A stretch of DNA of 64,000 bases from NCBI RefSeq assembly GCF_000379825.1, contig NZ_KB903814.1, positions 186,001 through 250,000 of the forward strand. Reading direction: 5' to 3'. Position numbers and translations under genes: made by a program. Positions 8,626-16,651 of the stretch are shown piece after piece (position 1 is the stretch's first letter; the number at the start of each line of letters is the position of its first letter). This DNA comes from Longispora albida DSM 44784. GTDB taxonomy: Bacteria > Actinomycetota > Actinomycetes > Mycobacteriales > Micromonosporaceae. The notes beneath the pieces are model-generated. The model did not search any database. It was not told the origin of the DNA and was given only the letters and a program-made list of their open reading frames with translations.

Positions 8626-8733
8626 ATGCGCCGCAGCTTCAGCGTCACCAGCGGAAAGGGCCGAAACATCACACCAGTGGGGACCAGTGCGCACGCTGAA
8701 CATCGGAATTCTCGCCCATGTCGACGCAGGTAA
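8626..8733 (+). CDS. Possible leader ORF overlapping the ribosomal protection gene
   Basis: The best Shine-Dalgarno in the region, AAGGAGA (8614-8620), sits 5 nt before ATG 8626. That ATG opens a 35-codon ORF in another frame (MRRSFSVTSGKGRN..., ending PCRRR, TAA 8731-8733). The ORF runs over GTG 8687 of the GTPase gene. Tetracycline ribosomal protection genes are often controlled through leader peptides, so translation of this ORF could gate the downstream start. The alternative is that the same SD serves GTG 8621, in frame with the GTPase, but the spacing (0 nt) is too short. Confidence 0.35.
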   Translation: MRRSFSVTSGKGRNITPVGTSAHAEHRNSRPCRRR

Positions 8734-10597
8734 GACCAGCCTGACCGAGCGGCTGCTCTTCGAGACCGGCGTCATCCGCCGGATCGGCAGCGTCGACTCC
8801 GGCAGCACCCAGACCGACACGCTCGACCTCGAACGCCGCCGCGGCATCACCATCCAGGCGGCCGTGGTGTCCTTCATGGTCGGTGACGTGCGGGTCAACC
8901 TGATCGACACACCCGGGCATCCGGACTTCATCGCGGAGGTGGAGCGGGCGCTGGCCGTCCTCGACGGGGTCGTGCTCGTCGTGTCCGCCGTGGAGGGTGT
9001 GCAGCCACAGACCCGGGTCCTGATGCGGACCCTGGCCAGGCTCGGGCTGCCCGTCATCCTCTTCGCCAACAAGATCGACCGGATGGGGGCCCGGTACGAG
9101 AGCCTGCTCGCCGACATCCGGCACCGGCTCACGCCAGCCGTCCTCCCGCTGAGCACCGTCGCTGCTATCGGCACCAGGGAGGCCGTCACCGCGCCGTGTG
9201 AGCCGGACGCCGCGATGCTCGCCGAGCACAGCGACGAGCTGCTCGCGGCCTATGTGGACGATGCGGTGCCTGCGGACCTCGTCCGGCGTGAGCTGGCCCG
9301 CCAGACCGCCAGTGCCATCGTGTACCCGGTGTTCTTCGGCTCGGCCATCACCGGCGAGGGCGTGCCGGAGCTCCTCGCCGGAGTGCGGGAACTGCTGCCG
9401 TCCGCCGGGCCCGGGCCAGACGGGGAACTCCGCGCGACCGTGTTCAAGATCGAACGTGGCCGGGCCGGGGAGAAGATCGCGTACGTCCGCGTGTTCTCCG
9501 GCGAGCTGTCCGCCCGCCGGGGCCTGCCCTGGCGCCGGCCGGGGACGGCGATCCGTGGCGAGGTCCGGCCCACGGCTGTCCGGATCTTCGACGGCGGGTC
9601 CTCCACTGTGGATGGCGTGGCTGGTGCTGGCTCGATCGCACGCGTGCACGGGCTGCGCGAGCTGCGGATCGGCGACCAGCTCGGCGTGCCTTCGGATACG
9701 CGGACGGGCTTGTTCGCCCCGCCCTCGCTGGAGACGGCAGTCCGCTCCGACCGGCCGGTCGAGCTCTACGCGGCGTTGCGGCGCCTCGCGGAGTCCGACC
9801 CGCTGATCAGCATCCGGGCCGAGGACGGGGCGGAGCTGACGATCCGGCTGTACGGCGAGGTGCAGAAGGAGGTCATCGCGTCGAGACTGGCCGAGGAGCA
9901 CGGGCTGGCCGTCGAGTTCGCGGAGACGCGGCCGATCTGCGTGGAGCGGCCGGTCGGCACGGGCTCCTTCACGGAGATGATCAGCGGGCGGCCGGACGGG
10001 TTCCTCGCGACGGTCGGGCTGCGGGTGGAGCCGGGGCCCGGGTACCGGTACGGGCTGGCCGTCGAGGCCGGTTCGCTGCTGCCGCCGTTCCACCACGCGC
10101 TGGAGGAGGCGATCCCGGCGGCGCTCCGGCAGGGGCTCCACGGCTGGCAGGTCATCGGCTGCCACGTCACCCTGACCCACAGCGGGTACTGGGCCCCGGT
10201 CAGCTCCGCAGCCGACTTCCGCAGGTGCGCCCCGCTCGTCGTGCTGCACGCGCTGCGCGAGGCGGGGACCGAGGTGCTGGAGCCGGTACACCGCTTCGAA
10301 CTCGAAGTTCCGGCGGACCGGATCAGTGTGGCGCTGTCGCGGCTCGCCGACGCGCATGCCGAGCTGTCGTCGTCGGTGGTGCGGGGCGAGACGGCTGTGC
10401 TGGGCGGGACGATCGCGGCCGGCCGGGTACACGGCTTCGAGCAGCAGCTCCCGGGCCTCACCCAGGGCGACTACGCCTTCTGGACGGAGTTCGGCGGCTA
10501 CCGGCCCGTGCACGGCGAGCCGCCGCGCCGGGCGAGGACGGATCTCAACCCGCTGCACCGGGAGGAATACGTGGCCCGGCTGGCGGGCCGGATGTAA
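8687..10597 (+). CDS. Tet(M)/OtrA-type ribosomal protection GTPase
   Basis: 636 aa from GTG 8687, close to the 639 of Tet(M). The protein opens directly with the G1 motif (NIGILAHVDAGKTSLTE). It continues with the RRGITI switch I, DTPGH G3, NKIDRMGA G4, and later EF-G-like domains II-V (FKIERGRAGEKIAYVRVFSG, GEVQKEVIASRL, HVTLTHSGYWAP). The NIGILAHVDAGKT start, shortness and TLTH...Y element separate it from housekeeping EF-G (~700 aa). Such proteins bind the ribosomal A site and eject tetracycline-type drugs. In an actinomycete it could be self-protection or a response factor. The drug specificity is not readable from sequence. Confidence 0.85.
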   Translation: MRTLNIGILAHVDAGKTSLTERLLFETGVIRRIGSVDSGSTQTDTLDLERRRGITIQAAVVSFMVGDVRVNLIDTPGHPDFIAEVERALAVLDGVVLVVSAVEGVQPQTRVLMRTLARLGLPVILFANKIDRMGARYESLLADIRHRLTPAVLPLSTVAAIGTREAVTAPCEPDAAMLAEHSDELLAAYVDDAVPADLVRRELARQTASAIVYPVFFGSAITGEGVPELLAGVRELLPSAGPGPDGELRATVFKIERGRAGEKIAYVRVFSGELSARRGLPWRRPGTAIRGEVRPTAVRIFDGGSSTVDGVAGAGSIARVHGLRELRIGDQLGVPSDTRTGLFAPPSLETAVRSDRPVELYAALRRLAESDPLISIRAEDGAELTIRLYGEVQKEVIASRLAEEHGLAVEFAETRPICVERPVGTGSFTEMISGRPDGFLATVGLRVEPGPGYRYGLAVEAGSLLPPFHHALEEAIPAALRQGLHGWQVIGCHVTLTHSGYWAPVSSAADFRRCAPLVVLHALREAGTEVLEPVHRFELEVPADRISVALSRLADAHAELSSSVVRGETAVLGGTIAAGRVHGFEQQLPGLTQGDYAFWTEFGGYRPVHGEPPRRARTDLNPLHREEYVARLAGRM

Positions 10598-10615
10598 AAA
10601 CAACCGGACACAGCA

Positions 10616-10656
10616 GAAGCCCGGCTCTTCGCACGGTGTGCTCTAAGTCGGGCTTC
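10616..10656 (+). terminator. Weak stem-loop after the ribosomal protection gene
   Basis: GAAGCCCG (10616-10623) pairs with CGGGCTTC (10649-10656) across a 25-nt loop, 18 nt after the stop codon. No U-tract follows. It could be a factor-independent terminator of the actinobacterial U-less type or a processing signal. Confidence 0.35.
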
Positions 10657-10784
10657 GTCTATAGCCTAACACGGCTTCAACTTTCCGTCAATACTCGGCT
10701 ACTTACAGTGGGTCAGCCGGACATCAGGGCGGAATCAGCGCACACTGCCATGCTGGTACCAGAAAGAAAACAGCACGGCAGCCA

Positions 10785-10873
10785 GGAGAGGTCCCCGTAG
10801 TGGCCGATCGGGATCCGGGATCCGTCCCGGAGGGGTCGCAAGACCTCCGCAGGTTCGAATCCTGCCCTCTCCG
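10785..10873 (+). tRNA. Atypical class II (Ser-type) tRNA gene, anticodon arm abnormal
   Basis: Acceptor GGAGAGG (10785-10791) pairs perfectly with CCTCTCC (10866-10872). The T arm is canonical: GCAGG-TTCGAAT-CCTGC (10849-10865). A long variable arm with GGTC-GCAA-GACC (10834-10845) and a serine-like D arm (CCCG...CGGG) make it class II. The anticodon arm is wrong: TCCGGG (10814-10819) pairs with CCCGGA (10826-10831), leaving a 6-nt loop ATCCGT, or an 8-nt loop with a 5-bp stem. The D loop is one nucleotide longer than in ordinary tRNA-Ser. A CCG reading after the loop T is possible but not assured. It may be a pseudo-tRNA or a specialised tRNA. Confidence 0.6.
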
Positions 10874-10883
10874 CTCAGGGCGC

Positions 10884-10913
10884 GCCCGGCACGGTCTCAA
10901 GACCGTGCCGGGC
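10884..10913. terminator. Strong bidirectional hairpin between tRNA and MFS gene
   Basis: GCCCGGCACGGTCT (10884-10897) and AGACCGTGCCGGGC (10900-10913) form a perfect 14-bp inverted repeat. It lies 10 nt after the tRNA 3' end and 20 nt beyond the stop of the convergent exporter gene, so it can serve both. Confidence 0.75.
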
Positions 10914-10933
10914 CGTTGTATGTCGCTGGGCCG

Positions 10934-12496
10934 CTACTTCGCAGCTCCGGGGGTCGCCTGGCCGGCTGGTTCCGCAGCCAGGGTCTTCGACTTGCTCCGG
11001 ATGCCGATGATGATCGCGACCAGCGCGATGACCGCGAACAGCGCGGCCAGCCGGAAGGACGAGGAGATGCTGTGCGCGAGGACCTCGCTCGCGTACTGCG
11101 GCGGCAGCTGCTGGGTCTGCTGGAACGCCGCAGCCTGCTCCGGCGTGGCGGTGGCGAGGAACTTGGCGGCCTGTTCCTGCCCCTCATTCCGGCTGGCCGT
11201 GCCGAACACGGTCACCAGGACGGCGAGGCCGAGGGAACCGCCGACCATCTGGGTCGCGTTGAGCAGACCGGAAGCCGCACCCGAGTCCCGGTTCTCCACG
11301 CCGGACAGTGCCACGATCGTCACGGGGACGAAGATGAGGCCCATGCCGAGCCCGAAGAGCGTCATCGGCACCATCAGGCCGGTCACGTACGAGCTGTCCG
11401 CCTTGATCTGAGTGAGGAGAACCAGGCCGCCGGCCGCGAGTACCCCGCCGATGATCATGAGCAGTTTCGGGCCGGTTCTCGGGATCATCCGGGAGGCGAT
11501 CTGCGCGGTGATGCCGATCGCGAACGGTACCGGCAGGAAGGCGAAACCGGCCTCCAGCGGCGAGTAGCCGAGCACGTTCTGCACGAACAGCGTGAGGAAG
11601 AAGAACATGCCGAACATGGCGGCTGCGAACAGGAGCATCACCACGTACGAGCTGGATCTGTCGCGGTTGGCGAACATCCGCAGCGGGGTGATCGGCTGCT
11701 GGCTGCGGCGCTCGATCAGCACGAACGCAGCCAGCAGCACGACCGCGGCCGCGAAGGACGCCAGGGTGAGCTGGTCACCCCAGCCCTCGTCTGCCGCCCT
11801 GATGAACCCGTAGACCAGTGCCACCATGCCCGCCGTCGAGGTCAGCGCGCCCGCCAGGTCGAACCTGCCGGGGTGCGGCTCGGACTCGCGCAGGTAGCGC
11901 GGGGTGGCGAGGACCAGGAGGATGCCGATCGGCACGTTGACGAACAGCGTCCACCGCCAGGAAAGCCAGGAGGTGAGCATGCCGCCGGCCAGCAGGCCGA
12001 TCGCAGCACCCGCACCGGAAGCCGCCGCGAACACGCCGAACGCCCGGTTCCGCTCCTCGCCTTCCTTGAAGTTGGTGGTGATGAGGGACAGCGCGGTCGG
12101 TGAGGCGATCGCCCCGCCGACGCCCTGGAGCGCGCGGGCGGCCAGCAGCCAGCCCGCGGACTGGGCCAGGCCGCCGAGCAGCGAGGCCAGGGCGAAGATG
12201 ACGATGCCGGCGATGAAGACCTTGCGCCGCCCGAGGATGTCGCCGGCCCTGCCGCCGAGCAGCAGCAAGCCACCGAAGGTGATCGTGTACGCGTTCAGCA
12301 CCCAGGACAGGCCGGTCGGGGTGAAGTCCAGGGCTCGCTGGATCTGCGGCAGCGCGACGTTCACGATCGTCGCGTCGAGCACGATCATGAGCTGCGCCGA
12401 GGTGATCACGGTGAGGGCGAGGGCTGGATGCCTGCCGGGCTGCGCGCCGGAACGGGTGTGCACGGGCTGAACAGACTGGCCCGACGGATCGGCCAT
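10934..12496 (-). CDS. DHA2-family (EmrB/QacA-type) 14-TM drug:H+ antiporter
   Basis: 520 aa, start ATG 12496 with AGGAGG 8 nt upstream. TM1 carries the DHA2/MFS signature LDATIVNVALPQIQ. The loop 2-3 motif is GRAGDILGRRKVF, and TM4-5 shows LQGVGGAIASPTALSLI and the antiporter motif C region (GAGAAIGLLAGG). Fourteen hydrophobic helices follow, with a charged C-terminal tail. Members export hydrophobic drugs with proton antiport at the cytoplasmic membrane. It converges on the tRNA and ribosomal protection gene. No dedicated regulator lies next to it. Confidence 0.9.
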   Translation of the reverse strand: MADPSGQSVQPVHTRSGAQPGRHPALALTVITSAQLMIVLDATIVNVALPQIQRALDFTPTGLSWVLNAYTITFGGLLLLGGRAGDILGRRKVFIAGIVIFALASLLGGLAQSAGWLLAARALQGVGGAIASPTALSLITTNFKEGEERNRAFGVFAAASGAGAAIGLLAGGMLTSWLSWRWTLFVNVPIGILLVLATPRYLRESEPHPGRFDLAGALTSTAGMVALVYGFIRAADEGWGDQLTLASFAAAVVLLAAFVLIERRSQQPITPLRMFANRDRSSSYVVMLLFAAAMFGMFFFLTLFVQNVLGYSPLEAGFAFLPVPFAIGITAQIASRMIPRTGPKLLMIIGGVLAAGGLVLLTQIKADSSYVTGLMVPMTLFGLGMGLIFVPVTIVALSGVENRDSGAASGLLNATQMVGGSLGLAVLVTVFGTASRNEGQEQAAKFLATATPEQAAAFQQTQQLPPQYASEVLAHSISSSFRLAALFAVIALVAIIIGIRSKSKTLAAEPAGQATPGAAK

Positions 12497-12947
12497 CAGC
12501 CTGCCTCCTGACCAGGAAGCGACATATGCCGCTCATGACAAATATCGCCCCCAGTCTAGGCCTGCCCACCCCAGCAGCCCGCACCTTTGCACTTCTCTGA
12601 CACGAGGAAATACGCGACTGCCCAGCACTCTCGGAATTCGCCCGCGAGACGAACAGCACCCGGCGATCCCGCCAACGGCAGTTCACATTTTGCGGCCCGC
12701 GATATTGCGATCGGATCACTGAGGCTTCCTCAGCGATTGACCATTCTGGACATTCGATTCGGCGTGACCTTGCGTTTCAGCTCACGGCCGCACGTTTTTC
12801 TTTCCGGTACCGCATGGAAGCGGTGAGAGCTATCACATTCCCGGTACCGGGAAAGCATGCCTACGCTCGCCGGGACCAGGCCGTCCGTCCACTATGGATT
12901 ATTGAATTCGGCGGCTGGTTCCTTGCACTTTTCTCGGGGAGCGAAGA
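12497..12947. promoter_or_regulatory. Divergent promoter region of exporter and melC operon
   Basis: A 451-bp gene-free stretch, visibly more A+T-rich than its neighbours. It holds the exporter SD at its left end and, near 12838, a perfect 16-bp palindrome (listed separately). A related half element TTCCGGTACCG occurs at 12802-12812. No coding sequence with convincing codon bias is present. Confidence 0.5.
12838..12853. promoter_or_regulatory. 16-bp perfect palindrome upstream of melC1
   Basis: TTCCCGGTACCGGGAA, about 95 bp before the melC1 start, with a partial second copy ~36 bp to the left. It could be an operator for a dimeric regulator (copper or developmental). GGTACC-type words are common in this genome, so chance is possible. 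Confidence 0.4.
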
Positions 12948-13352
12948 ATGAGCGAAGACACCGCCGCCGGTACCAGCCGGCGGACCATATTGCAGGCCGG
13001 CCTGCTGGCCACCACCGGGCTCGCCGTCGCGGCGGCCGGGGCGTACCAGGTGTTCACGGGCGAGGACAAGGCCGAGGCCGCCGTACCGGCACCGGGCACC
13101 TTCGACGAGACGTACCGGGGCCGGCGCATCACCGGCCAGCAGGCCCCCGCCGTGCACAGCCTGAGCGGCGGCCACCACGGGTACGGCCCCGTCATCCATA
13201 TCGACGGCCACGAGCTGCACGTGATGGCCAACGGCGACGGCACCTTCACCACTTCCGTCAACCACTACGAGTCGTTCCGCACCCCGCGCGAGGCGGCCCG
13301 CCGCGCCGTGGACACCCTCGGCGACCTCAGCCCGCAGCAGATCGGAAACTGA
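12948..13352 (+). CDS. melC1: Tyrosinase co-factor / copper-transfer chaperone MelC1
   Basis: 134 aa with a Tat leader (TSRRTILQAGLLATTGLAVAAAGAYQ). The MelC1 core follows: FDETYRGRRITGQQ, a His-rich segment (HSLSGGHHGYGPVIHIDGHELHVM) and NHYESFRTPREAARRAVDTL. MelC1 binds apo-tyrosinase, delivers copper to it and carries it through the Tat system because the tyrosinase has no leader of its own. A GGGGAGCG ribosome binding site lies just upstream of the ATG. The stop is 1 nt before the melC2 start, so the two are translated as a pair. Confidence 0.93.
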   Translation: MSEDTAAGTSRRTILQAGLLATTGLAVAAAGAYQVFTGEDKAEAAVPAPGTFDETYRGRRITGQQAPAVHSLSGGHHGYGPVIHIDGHELHVMANGDGTFTTSVNHYESFRTPREAARRAVDTLGDLSPQQIGN

Positions 13353-13353
13353 C

Positions 13354-14184
13354 ATGGGCGTGCGGAAGAACCAGCGGAACCTGACCGCGACCGAGCGAGC
13401 CGCATTCGTCGCGGCACTCATCGAACTCAAGCGGCGCGGCACCTACGACAATTTCGTCCGGCAGCACATCGACCGGGCCAACGGCGACAGTGACAACGGC
13501 GTCCGGATCGGGCACCGGTCGCCGTCGTTCCTGCCGTGGCACCGGCAGTACCTTCTCGAGTTCGAGAGGGCGCTTCAGGCCATCAACCCGGCCGTCAACC
13601 TGCCCTACTGGGACTGGACGACGGACGGCGCGAGTTCGACGATGTGGAACACCGACTTTCTCGGCCCGAACGGCGTCGCGGCCCAGAACTACCGGGTGAC
13701 GTCCGGCCCGTTCGCGGAGGCGGGTGGCAACTGGCCGCTGACCGTCCGCAGCGACACCGCCACGTACCTGCGGCGCAACTTCACCGGCACTACCGGGGTC
13801 ACGACGCTGCCCACCGCCGGAGATGTGTCCACTGTGCTCGCCCAGGGTACCTACGACGTGTCGCCGTGGAACAGCACGTCGGCCAGCGGGTTCCGCAACT
13901 ACCTCGAAGGGTTCCGCGGGCCGAACGTGCACAACCGGGTCCACAACTGGGTCAGCGGCACGATGGCGGGCTTCGGCTCGCCGAACGACCCCGTGTTCTG
14001 GCTGCACCACTGCCACGTGGACAAGCTGTGGTCGGACTGGCAGCGGCGGTACCCGGCTGCGACTTACCTGCCCTCGGCCGGCACGGCCAACGTCGTGGAC
14101 ATCGACGAGGCCATGCAGCCGTGGGGCGGTACGGTCACGCCGCGCAGCATGCTGAACCACACGGCCTGGTACACGTACGCGTAG
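13354..14184 (+). CDS. melC2: Tyrosinase (type 3 copper monophenol oxidase) MelC2
   Basis: 276 aa, no leader, and collinear with Streptomyces tyrosinase. CuA ligands are H38 (FVRQH), H54 (VRIGH) and H63 (FLPWH). CuB ligands are the two His in NVHNRVHNW and the later His in FWLHHCHVDKLW. It oxidises monophenols to o-quinones for melanin and is exported by riding on MelC1. Residue spacing matches the family exactly, so activity is likely. It is convergent with the SDR gene, 17 bp separating the stop codons. Confidence 0.95.
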   Translation: MGVRKNQRNLTATERAAFVAALIELKRRGTYDNFVRQHIDRANGDSDNGVRIGHRSPSFLPWHRQYLLEFERALQAINPAVNLPYWDWTTDGASSTMWNTDFLGPNGVAAQNYRVTSGPFAEAGGNWPLTVRSDTATYLRRNFTGTTGVTTLPTAGDVSTVLAQGTYDVSPWNSTSASGFRNYLEGFRGPNVHNRVHNWVSGTMAGFGSPNDPVFWLHHCHVDKLWSDWQRRYPAATYLPSAGTANVVDIDEAMQPWGGTVTPRSMLNHTAWYTYA

Positions 14185-14201
14185 CGGGGAGCGGCGGGGC
14201 G

Positions 14202-14945
14202 TCACACGCCCAGGTGCGCCCCGCCGTTCACGTGGATCACCTGGCCGGTGACGTGCCCGGCCTCCGGGGACGCGAGGAAGCACACGGCCGCGGCGATGTC
14301 AGCTGGACGGCCGGCCCGGCCGGTACGGGTCTGGCCGATCATGGTCCGCTCACGCTCGGACGTGAGGTGGCCCTGGAAGAACTCGGTGTCGAGGGTCAGG
14401 CCGGGCGCGACGACGTTGGTGGTGATGCCCCGGGGGCCGAGCTCGGCGGACAGGCTCGCGTTCCAGGCCTCGACGGCGGCCTTGGCCGCGCCGTACGAGC
14501 CTGCGCCACGGCGGGCCGCGATCGAGCCGATCGTGACGACCCGGGCGTCCGGGGCAAGGCGGGGCTCGACCGCCGCCGTCGTGAGGACGGCTGACAGCAA
14601 GTTGGTGTCCAGGTTGGACCGCCAGGCGTCGGCGAGCGCCGTGAGGTCGTCCGGCTCGGCGTCGGGCGCGGTGAAGTCGGTATTGGCACCGGCATTGTTG
14701 ACCAGGACGTCCACTGTGGCTGGCAGGCTGGGCAGCGCCGCGGTGATCGAGGCGGGGTCGGCTGCGTCGAAGGCGACCGGTACCGCGCCGAGTTCCTTGG
14801 CCGCCAGGGCCAGGGTGTCCGGGTTCCGGCCAGTGATGGTGACCTGGTGACCTGAGGCGACCAGGGCTGCGGCGATCGCGTACCCGATCCCCCGGCTGCC
14901 GCCCGTGACGAGAGCCTGGCGGGGTGAGGCTGCGGGTGTGTTCAT
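14202..14945 (-). CDS. Short-chain dehydrogenase/reductase (SDR)
   Basis: 247 aa with every classical SDR motif: TGGSRGIG nucleotide loop, NNAG, catalytic Ser in GSIAARRG, YxxxK as YGAAK, and a C-terminal VIHVNGG. The first glycine motif followed by R in TGRNPDT suggests NADP(H). Substrate unknown. AAAGGAG precedes the ATG and is overlapped by the MarR-type operator in the 32-bp gap to the divergent regulator. It is therefore very likely repressed by that MarR protein. Confidence 0.88.
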   Translation of the reverse strand: MNTPAASPRQALVTGGSRGIGYAIAAALVASGHQVTITGRNPDTLALAAKELGAVPVAFDAADPASITAALPSLPATVDVLVNNAGANTDFTAPDAEPDDLTALADAWRSNLDTNLLSAVLTTAAVEPRLAPDARVVTIGSIAARRGAGSYGAAKAAVEAWNASLSAELGPRGITTNVVAPGLTLDTEFFQGHLTSERERTMIGQTRTGRAGRPADIAAAVCFLASPEAGHVTGQVIHVNGGAHLGV

Positions 14946-14956
14946 GACAGAACTCC

Positions 14957-14968
14957 TTTAGGTCTAAA
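14957..14968. promoter_or_regulatory. MarR-type operator TTTAG-GT-CTAAA
   Basis: A perfect inverted repeat TTTAG/CTAAA with a 2-bp centre, the classical MarR half-site spacing. It lies in the divergent gap between the SDR and marR starts and covers the SDR Shine-Dalgarno. Occupancy would block both genes. Confidence 0.7.
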
Positions 14969-14977
14969 CTAAGAAAC

Positions 14978-15514
14978 GTGACCGACGATAGCACCACGCC
15001 ACCGCCCGACGGGGTCGACCGGATCCAGCAGGCCTGGCAGCGCGAGCGGCCCGGTACACCAGCCGGATCGATCGGGGTGATCACCCGGATCTGGCGGATC
15101 GGCAAGCTGCTGTCGGACGAGCGCCGCCGCACCCTGCACCGGCTCGGCATCGACGCGGCGACCCTCGACCTGCTCAGTACCCTGCGCCGGGCCGGTGAGC
15201 CCTACCGGCTCACGCCCGGCGAGCTGGCCAGGCTGACCCTGGTGAGCGCTGGCGCGATCTCCCAGCGCGTGGCCCGCGCCGAGGCCGCCGGGCTGGTGAG
15301 CAGAGTGAGAGGCGACGGGGACGGCCGCTCGGTCGGCGTCGGGCTGACCCCGGCGGGCCACGCGCTGGTCGAGCGGGCTGTAGACGACCTCCTCCGGTAC
15401 GAGGAAAGCTTGTTGTCTTCCCTGGACACTGACCAGCGTGAGCAGCTCACGGCGCTGCTGAGGCCCCTGCTGGCCGATCTTTCCGAGCGGGCCGGCGCCA
15501 CAGACCGGCCCTGA
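14978..15514 (+). CDS. MarR-family transcriptional regulator
   Basis: 178 aa, GTG start. The winged helix is clear: LTPGELARLTLVSAGAISQRVARAEAAGLVSRV (helices 3-4), followed by a wing with GDGDGRSVGVGLTPAGHALV. Long N- and C-terminal helices serve dimerisation. MarR proteins repress a divergent gene and release it on binding a small phenolic or oxidised ligand. The neighbouring SDR and the TTTAGGTCTAAA site give the obvious target and autoregulation. Confidence 0.88.
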   Translation: MTDDSTTPPPDGVDRIQQAWQRERPGTPAGSIGVITRIWRIGKLLSDERRRTLHRLGIDAATLDLLSTLRRAGEPYRLTPGELARLTLVSAGAISQRVARAEAAGLVSRVRGDGDGRSVGVGLTPAGHALVERAVDDLLRYEESLLSSLDTDQREQLTALLRPLLADLSERAGATDRP

Positions 15515-15527
15515 GCACTGTGGACGG

Positions 15528-15881
15528 TCAGTCGCCGCGCAGCGCACGGACCCGCAGCGCCACCCGCTGGAACCCGCCGCTGCGGCGGACGAAGTCGATG
15601 TAGCTGCCAGCCTCGCTGGAGAGGCTGGCCCGCGTGGGACAGAGGAAGGAGAACAGCCAGACGTGGGCGGAGGCCTCGTCTTCGGTGAGGGTCGCCCACT
15701 CGGCGCTGGCGGCAGCCAGCTCGTTGAGGCAGTACGCGATGGCGAGATGCTCGCTGCCAGCCCACTCCCCCGCGATCCACTGGCGGAAGTTCACGCCGGC
15801 GTCTTCCGCGTCGCCTCTGGTCGCCTTGCCCTGGAGAATCCGGTTCACAAGAATCGCCTGCGGTTCACGTCGAGGCACCAT
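15528..15881 (-). CDS. Hypothetical small protein
   Basis: About 117 aa from ATG 15881; a GTG at 15947 would add 22 Arg-rich residues that look non-coding. It reads as a compact cytoplasmic helical protein (NFRQWIAGEWAG, EHLAIAYCLNELAAASAEWA, EDEASAHVWLFSFLCPTRA). I do not recognise the family. It converges on the MarR gene, 13 bp away. It is divergent from the GNAT gene at 15965. Confidence 0.5.
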   Translation of the reverse strand: MVPRREPQAILVNRILQGKATRGDAEDAGVNFRQWIAGEWAGSEHLAIAYCLNELAAASAEWATLTEDEASAHVWLFSFLCPTRASLSSEAGSYIDFVRRSGGFQRVALRVRALRGD

Positions 15882-15964
15882 CCTTGCATGATTCCGGTCA
15901 ATACCGCCCAAGGCAACCCGTGCCGGGTGGCGAACTGCCCGCCTCACGTGATCTGATAAGCGAC

Positions 15965-16636
15965 ATGATGATCTTGGGAGACCTGGTCCGCCGCTGGCAG
16001 GAAGGCTGGGGCGTCGCCCGCGACCTGCCAGCCGGAGTACACGGCCCGGACAGCGTTTCCGTGCGCTGTGACCAGAACGGGCGGGTCGTGGAGGTGTTCA
16101 GCACCCGGGCCGACGAGGACCCGGAATCAGTACCGCGGCTGGCAGCCCAGGTCCTCTCGGCCACAGAGGTCACCTGGCTCACCGTCACCACCAACGAACC
16201 CGCCAGGGCCGCCGCTGCCATCGAGGCCAGCGGCCTGGAAATCTTCGACCGTCCAGAGTGGCTGATGGGCATCGACCTCGCCGCGCACCCCGCACCGGAA
16301 CTGGCCGCCGGCTACAAGGCGGAGACCGAGGTCAACGGCGGCGTCGCCACCGTCCGGATCGTCGACTCCGCCACCGGCGAACTGGCCGCGAGCGGCAACA
16401 TCGGTGTCAACGGCACCGACGCCATCGCCGACAAGATCGCAACGGAACCGGCCCACCGCCGGCGCGGCCTCGGCAGCGTCGTGATGAGCGAACTGGCCAT
16501 CGCCGCCCGCGAACTCGGCGCCACCACCGGCCTGCTCATCGCGAGCGCCGACGGCCAGCGCCTCTACACAACCCTGGGCTGGACCAAGCACGCGGACGTC
16601 CTCATCTCCGGCGTACCAGCTACGGCCTCCTCCTGA
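15965..16636 (+). CDS. GNAT-family N-acetyltransferase
   Basis: About 223 aa from ATG 15965 (ATG 15968 is equally possible). The acetyl-CoA pyrophosphate loop is plain: IATEPAHRRRGLGSVVMSEL, the RRRGLG form of Q/RxxGxG/A. The strand/helix end LLIASADGQRLYTTLGW follows. The N-terminal ~110 residues are divergent and may hold a substrate or a second, degenerate GNAT half. Substrate unknown. The gene lies at the edge of a decayed region: directly downstream is a dnaE2 fragment. Confidence 0.8.
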   Translation: MMILGDLVRRWQEGWGVARDLPAGVHGPDSVSVRCDQNGRVVEVFSTRADEDPESVPRLAAQVLSATEVTWLTVTTNEPARAAAAIEASGLEIFDRPEWLMGIDLAAHPAPELAAGYKAETEVNGGVATVRIVDSATGELAASGNIGVNGTDAIADKIATEPAHRRRGLGSVVMSELAIAARELGATTGLLIASADGQRLYTTLGWTKHADVLISGVPATASS

Positions 16637-16651
16637 ACCAAGGAGTCCTAA

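Noticed and set aside
8687-10597. Housekeeping elongation factor G
   Set aside because: 636 residues instead of ~700, with the G1 motif at the extreme N-terminus as in Tet(M)/OtrA, and no str operon neighbours.
10785-10873. Selenocysteine tRNA or 8/4-9/3 allo-tRNA
   Set aside because: The acceptor stem is 7 bp and the T stem 5 bp, the loop has no TCA, and no selA/selB-like gene is nearby.
10785-10873. tRNA as an attachment site for an integrated element
   Set aside because: No integrase or excisionase gene and no second copy of the tRNA 3' end was seen in the window.
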